Assembly (NCBI GenBank): GCA_000751595.1
Contig: CCMH01000011.1
Coordinates: 1-64,000 of the forward strand
Length of the DNA: 64,000 nucleotides
Reading direction: 5' to 3'
From: Weeksella massiliensis
Lineage (GTDB): Bacteria; Bacteroidota; Bacteroidia; Flavobacteriales; Weeksellaceae
The notes below the pieces were generated by a model. That model did no database searches. It was not told the DNA's origin and saw only the letters and a list, made by a program, of their open reading frames with translations. Each line of letters opens with the position of its first letter. Positions within the stretch are counted from its first letter, which is position 1. Below are positions 63,325 through 64,000 of the stretch, in pieces. Position numbers and translations under genes: made by a program.

Positions 63325-64000
63325 TTAGAAGTGTTTATCTATGGAATTTAGCGTAAAGCAAAAAGTACTACCAGCACCATACTCACTCTCTACCCAGATT
63401 TTTCCTCCCTGAGCTTCAATAAACTCTTTGCTGATACTTAAGCCTAAACCAGTACCTTCTTTTTTGGTGCCGGGAATGCGGAAATAACGTTCGAAGATTT
63501 TATTCAAAAATTGAGGTTGTATGCCTTGACCCGTATCTGTTACAGAAAATCTTATTTGATTTTCTGTCTTTTCAACTTTGACATCAATTGTAGCATTCTC
63601 ATACGAATACCGAACGGCATTGGAGATGAGATTGGTAAGAACCCATGCAGTTTTTTCACTATCGGCAGCAACCAGTGTATTATCCTCTATATCAACATCG
63701 ATTTTAATATTCTTGTACTCAGCAGCAGATTTATTTGCGTTAACAGCATATTCAATCATAGGCTTTATTTCTGAACTAATTAAGTTTATTTGAATAGCCC
63801 CACTTTCAACCTGTGTGATGTTTAGTAGTTCTCCGGTAATTCTTAAAAGGCGGTCAGCATCGTCTTTTATACCATTAACCAGTCCTTTTTGTTCCTCATT
63901 TAAGTGACCTGTCTTTTCATTCTCCAGAATTTGAATACCTAACTGTATCGACGCAATAGGTGTTTTAAATTCATGGGAAACAGTTCCCATAAAATTGGTC
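63325..64000 (-). CDS. sensor histidine kinase, partial (5' end beyond the window)
   Basis: The C-terminal 225 or so residues of a two-component kinase. NFMGTVSHEFKTPIASIQL is the H box with the phospho-acceptor His; NLISNAVRYS, TDTGQGIQPQF and GTGLGLSISKEFIEAQGG are the N, G1 and G2 boxes. The frame continues off the right edge. Its place on the element suggests an RteA-like sensor, but no more can be said. Confidence 0.88.
   Translation of the reverse strand, partial: TNFMGTVSHEFKTPIASIQLGIQILENEKTGHLNEEQKGLVNGIKDDADRLLRITGELLNITQVESGAIQINLISSEIKPMIEYAVNANKSAAEYKNIKIDVDIEDNTLVAADSEKTAWVLTNLISNAVRYSYENATIDVKVEKTENQIRFSVTDTGQGIQPQFLNKIFERYFRIPGTKKEGTGLGLSISKEFIEAQGGKIWVESEYGAGSTFCFTLNSIDKHF

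Larger units (their letters stand above)
41027..64000. mobile_element. partial CTnDOT-type integrative conjugative element
   Basis: The block carries rteC, two Xis-like HTH genes, DUF4099/DUF3945, topoisomerase III, DUF1896, a giant methyltransferase-helicase, a second rteC and a sensor kinase. This gene set is characteristic of Bacteroidota conjugative transposons related to CTnDOT. Cargo is the ORF6N-PLD gene and a type I restriction operon. No integrase, relaxase or transfer genes are present, so the element extends beyond the right edge; the left boundary is placed by gene content within 40612-41026 and is approximate. Confidence 0.8.

Noticed and set aside
1-64000. CRISPR arrays or cas genes
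   Set aside because: No regularly spaced repeats of 25-40 bases and no Cas-like proteins were seen.

Overview
The window looks like a stretch of Bacteroidota chromosome, most likely a flavobacterium near Weeksellaceae or Flavobacteriaceae. The evidence is AT-rich DNA, TTG-N19-21-TAnnTTTG promoters in front of several genes, a type IX secretion C-terminal signal on a GEVED protein, FadL/SGNH gene pairing, LytTR/LytS signalling and a CTnDOT-type conjugative element. No genus can be fixed from the sequence alone.

Positions 1 to about 35,600 are ordinary chromosome. In order they hold an IPExxxVDY-like protein and pyk; pheS; a metal-chelate binding lipoprotein; tRNA-Arg(ACG); a large type IX secreted GEVED protein; an SGNH hydrolase with a FadL-type porin; a HI0933-type flavoprotein; folD-queE and an azurin-like lipoprotein; a PfkB kinase with hisS; recF, a DUF721 protein, a YheT-like hydrolase and a nitrilase-type omega-amidase; aspA; an HGSNAT/DUF5009-like membrane protein; a truncated haemoglobin with a lipoprotein; an alpha/beta hydrolase and holB; a five-gene siderophore uptake operon (two permeases, ATPase, binding protein, siderophore-interacting reductase) behind a promoter that carries a candidate operator palindrome; a MazG-like pyrophosphohydrolase; lepA; thioredoxin; an amino-acid permease; and tRNA-Pro(TGG).

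Positions 35,704-40,611 hold a LytTR response regulator and LytS-type kinase, divergent from a TonB-dependent receptor and a small four-helix membrane protein. This block reads as more AT-rich than the genes before it and sits just after tRNA-Pro, so it may be acquired.

From about 41,000 to the right edge the window is inside an integrative conjugative element of the CTnDOT type. It carries an rteC gene, an IS1182-family insertion sequence, two small HTH (Xis-like) genes, a DUF4099/DUF3945 gene and a topoisomerase III. This is the known rteC / xis2c-xis2d-orf3-exc excision module. Then come an ORF6N-PLD protein, a complete type I restriction-modification operon (HTH regulator, hsdR, hsdS, a PrrC-like ATPase, hsdM), DUF1896, a giant methyltransferase-helicase, a second rteC paralogue and the start of a sensor kinase. 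No integrase, mob or tra genes lie in the window, so the element continues to the right.

The most interesting part is the restriction operon at 49,116-56,391. Between hsdS and hsdM lies an ABC-type ATPase whose C-terminal half has the R-x3-E and distant His spacing of the PrrC anticodon nuclease. The operon starts with a small XRE regulator, and an inverted repeat overlaps its predicted -7 box. Next to it is a 1,792-residue methyltransferase-helicase that resembles phage P1 DarB in architecture. Together they suggest an element that carries layered restriction, a tRNA-cleaving backup and possibly its own protection from restriction.
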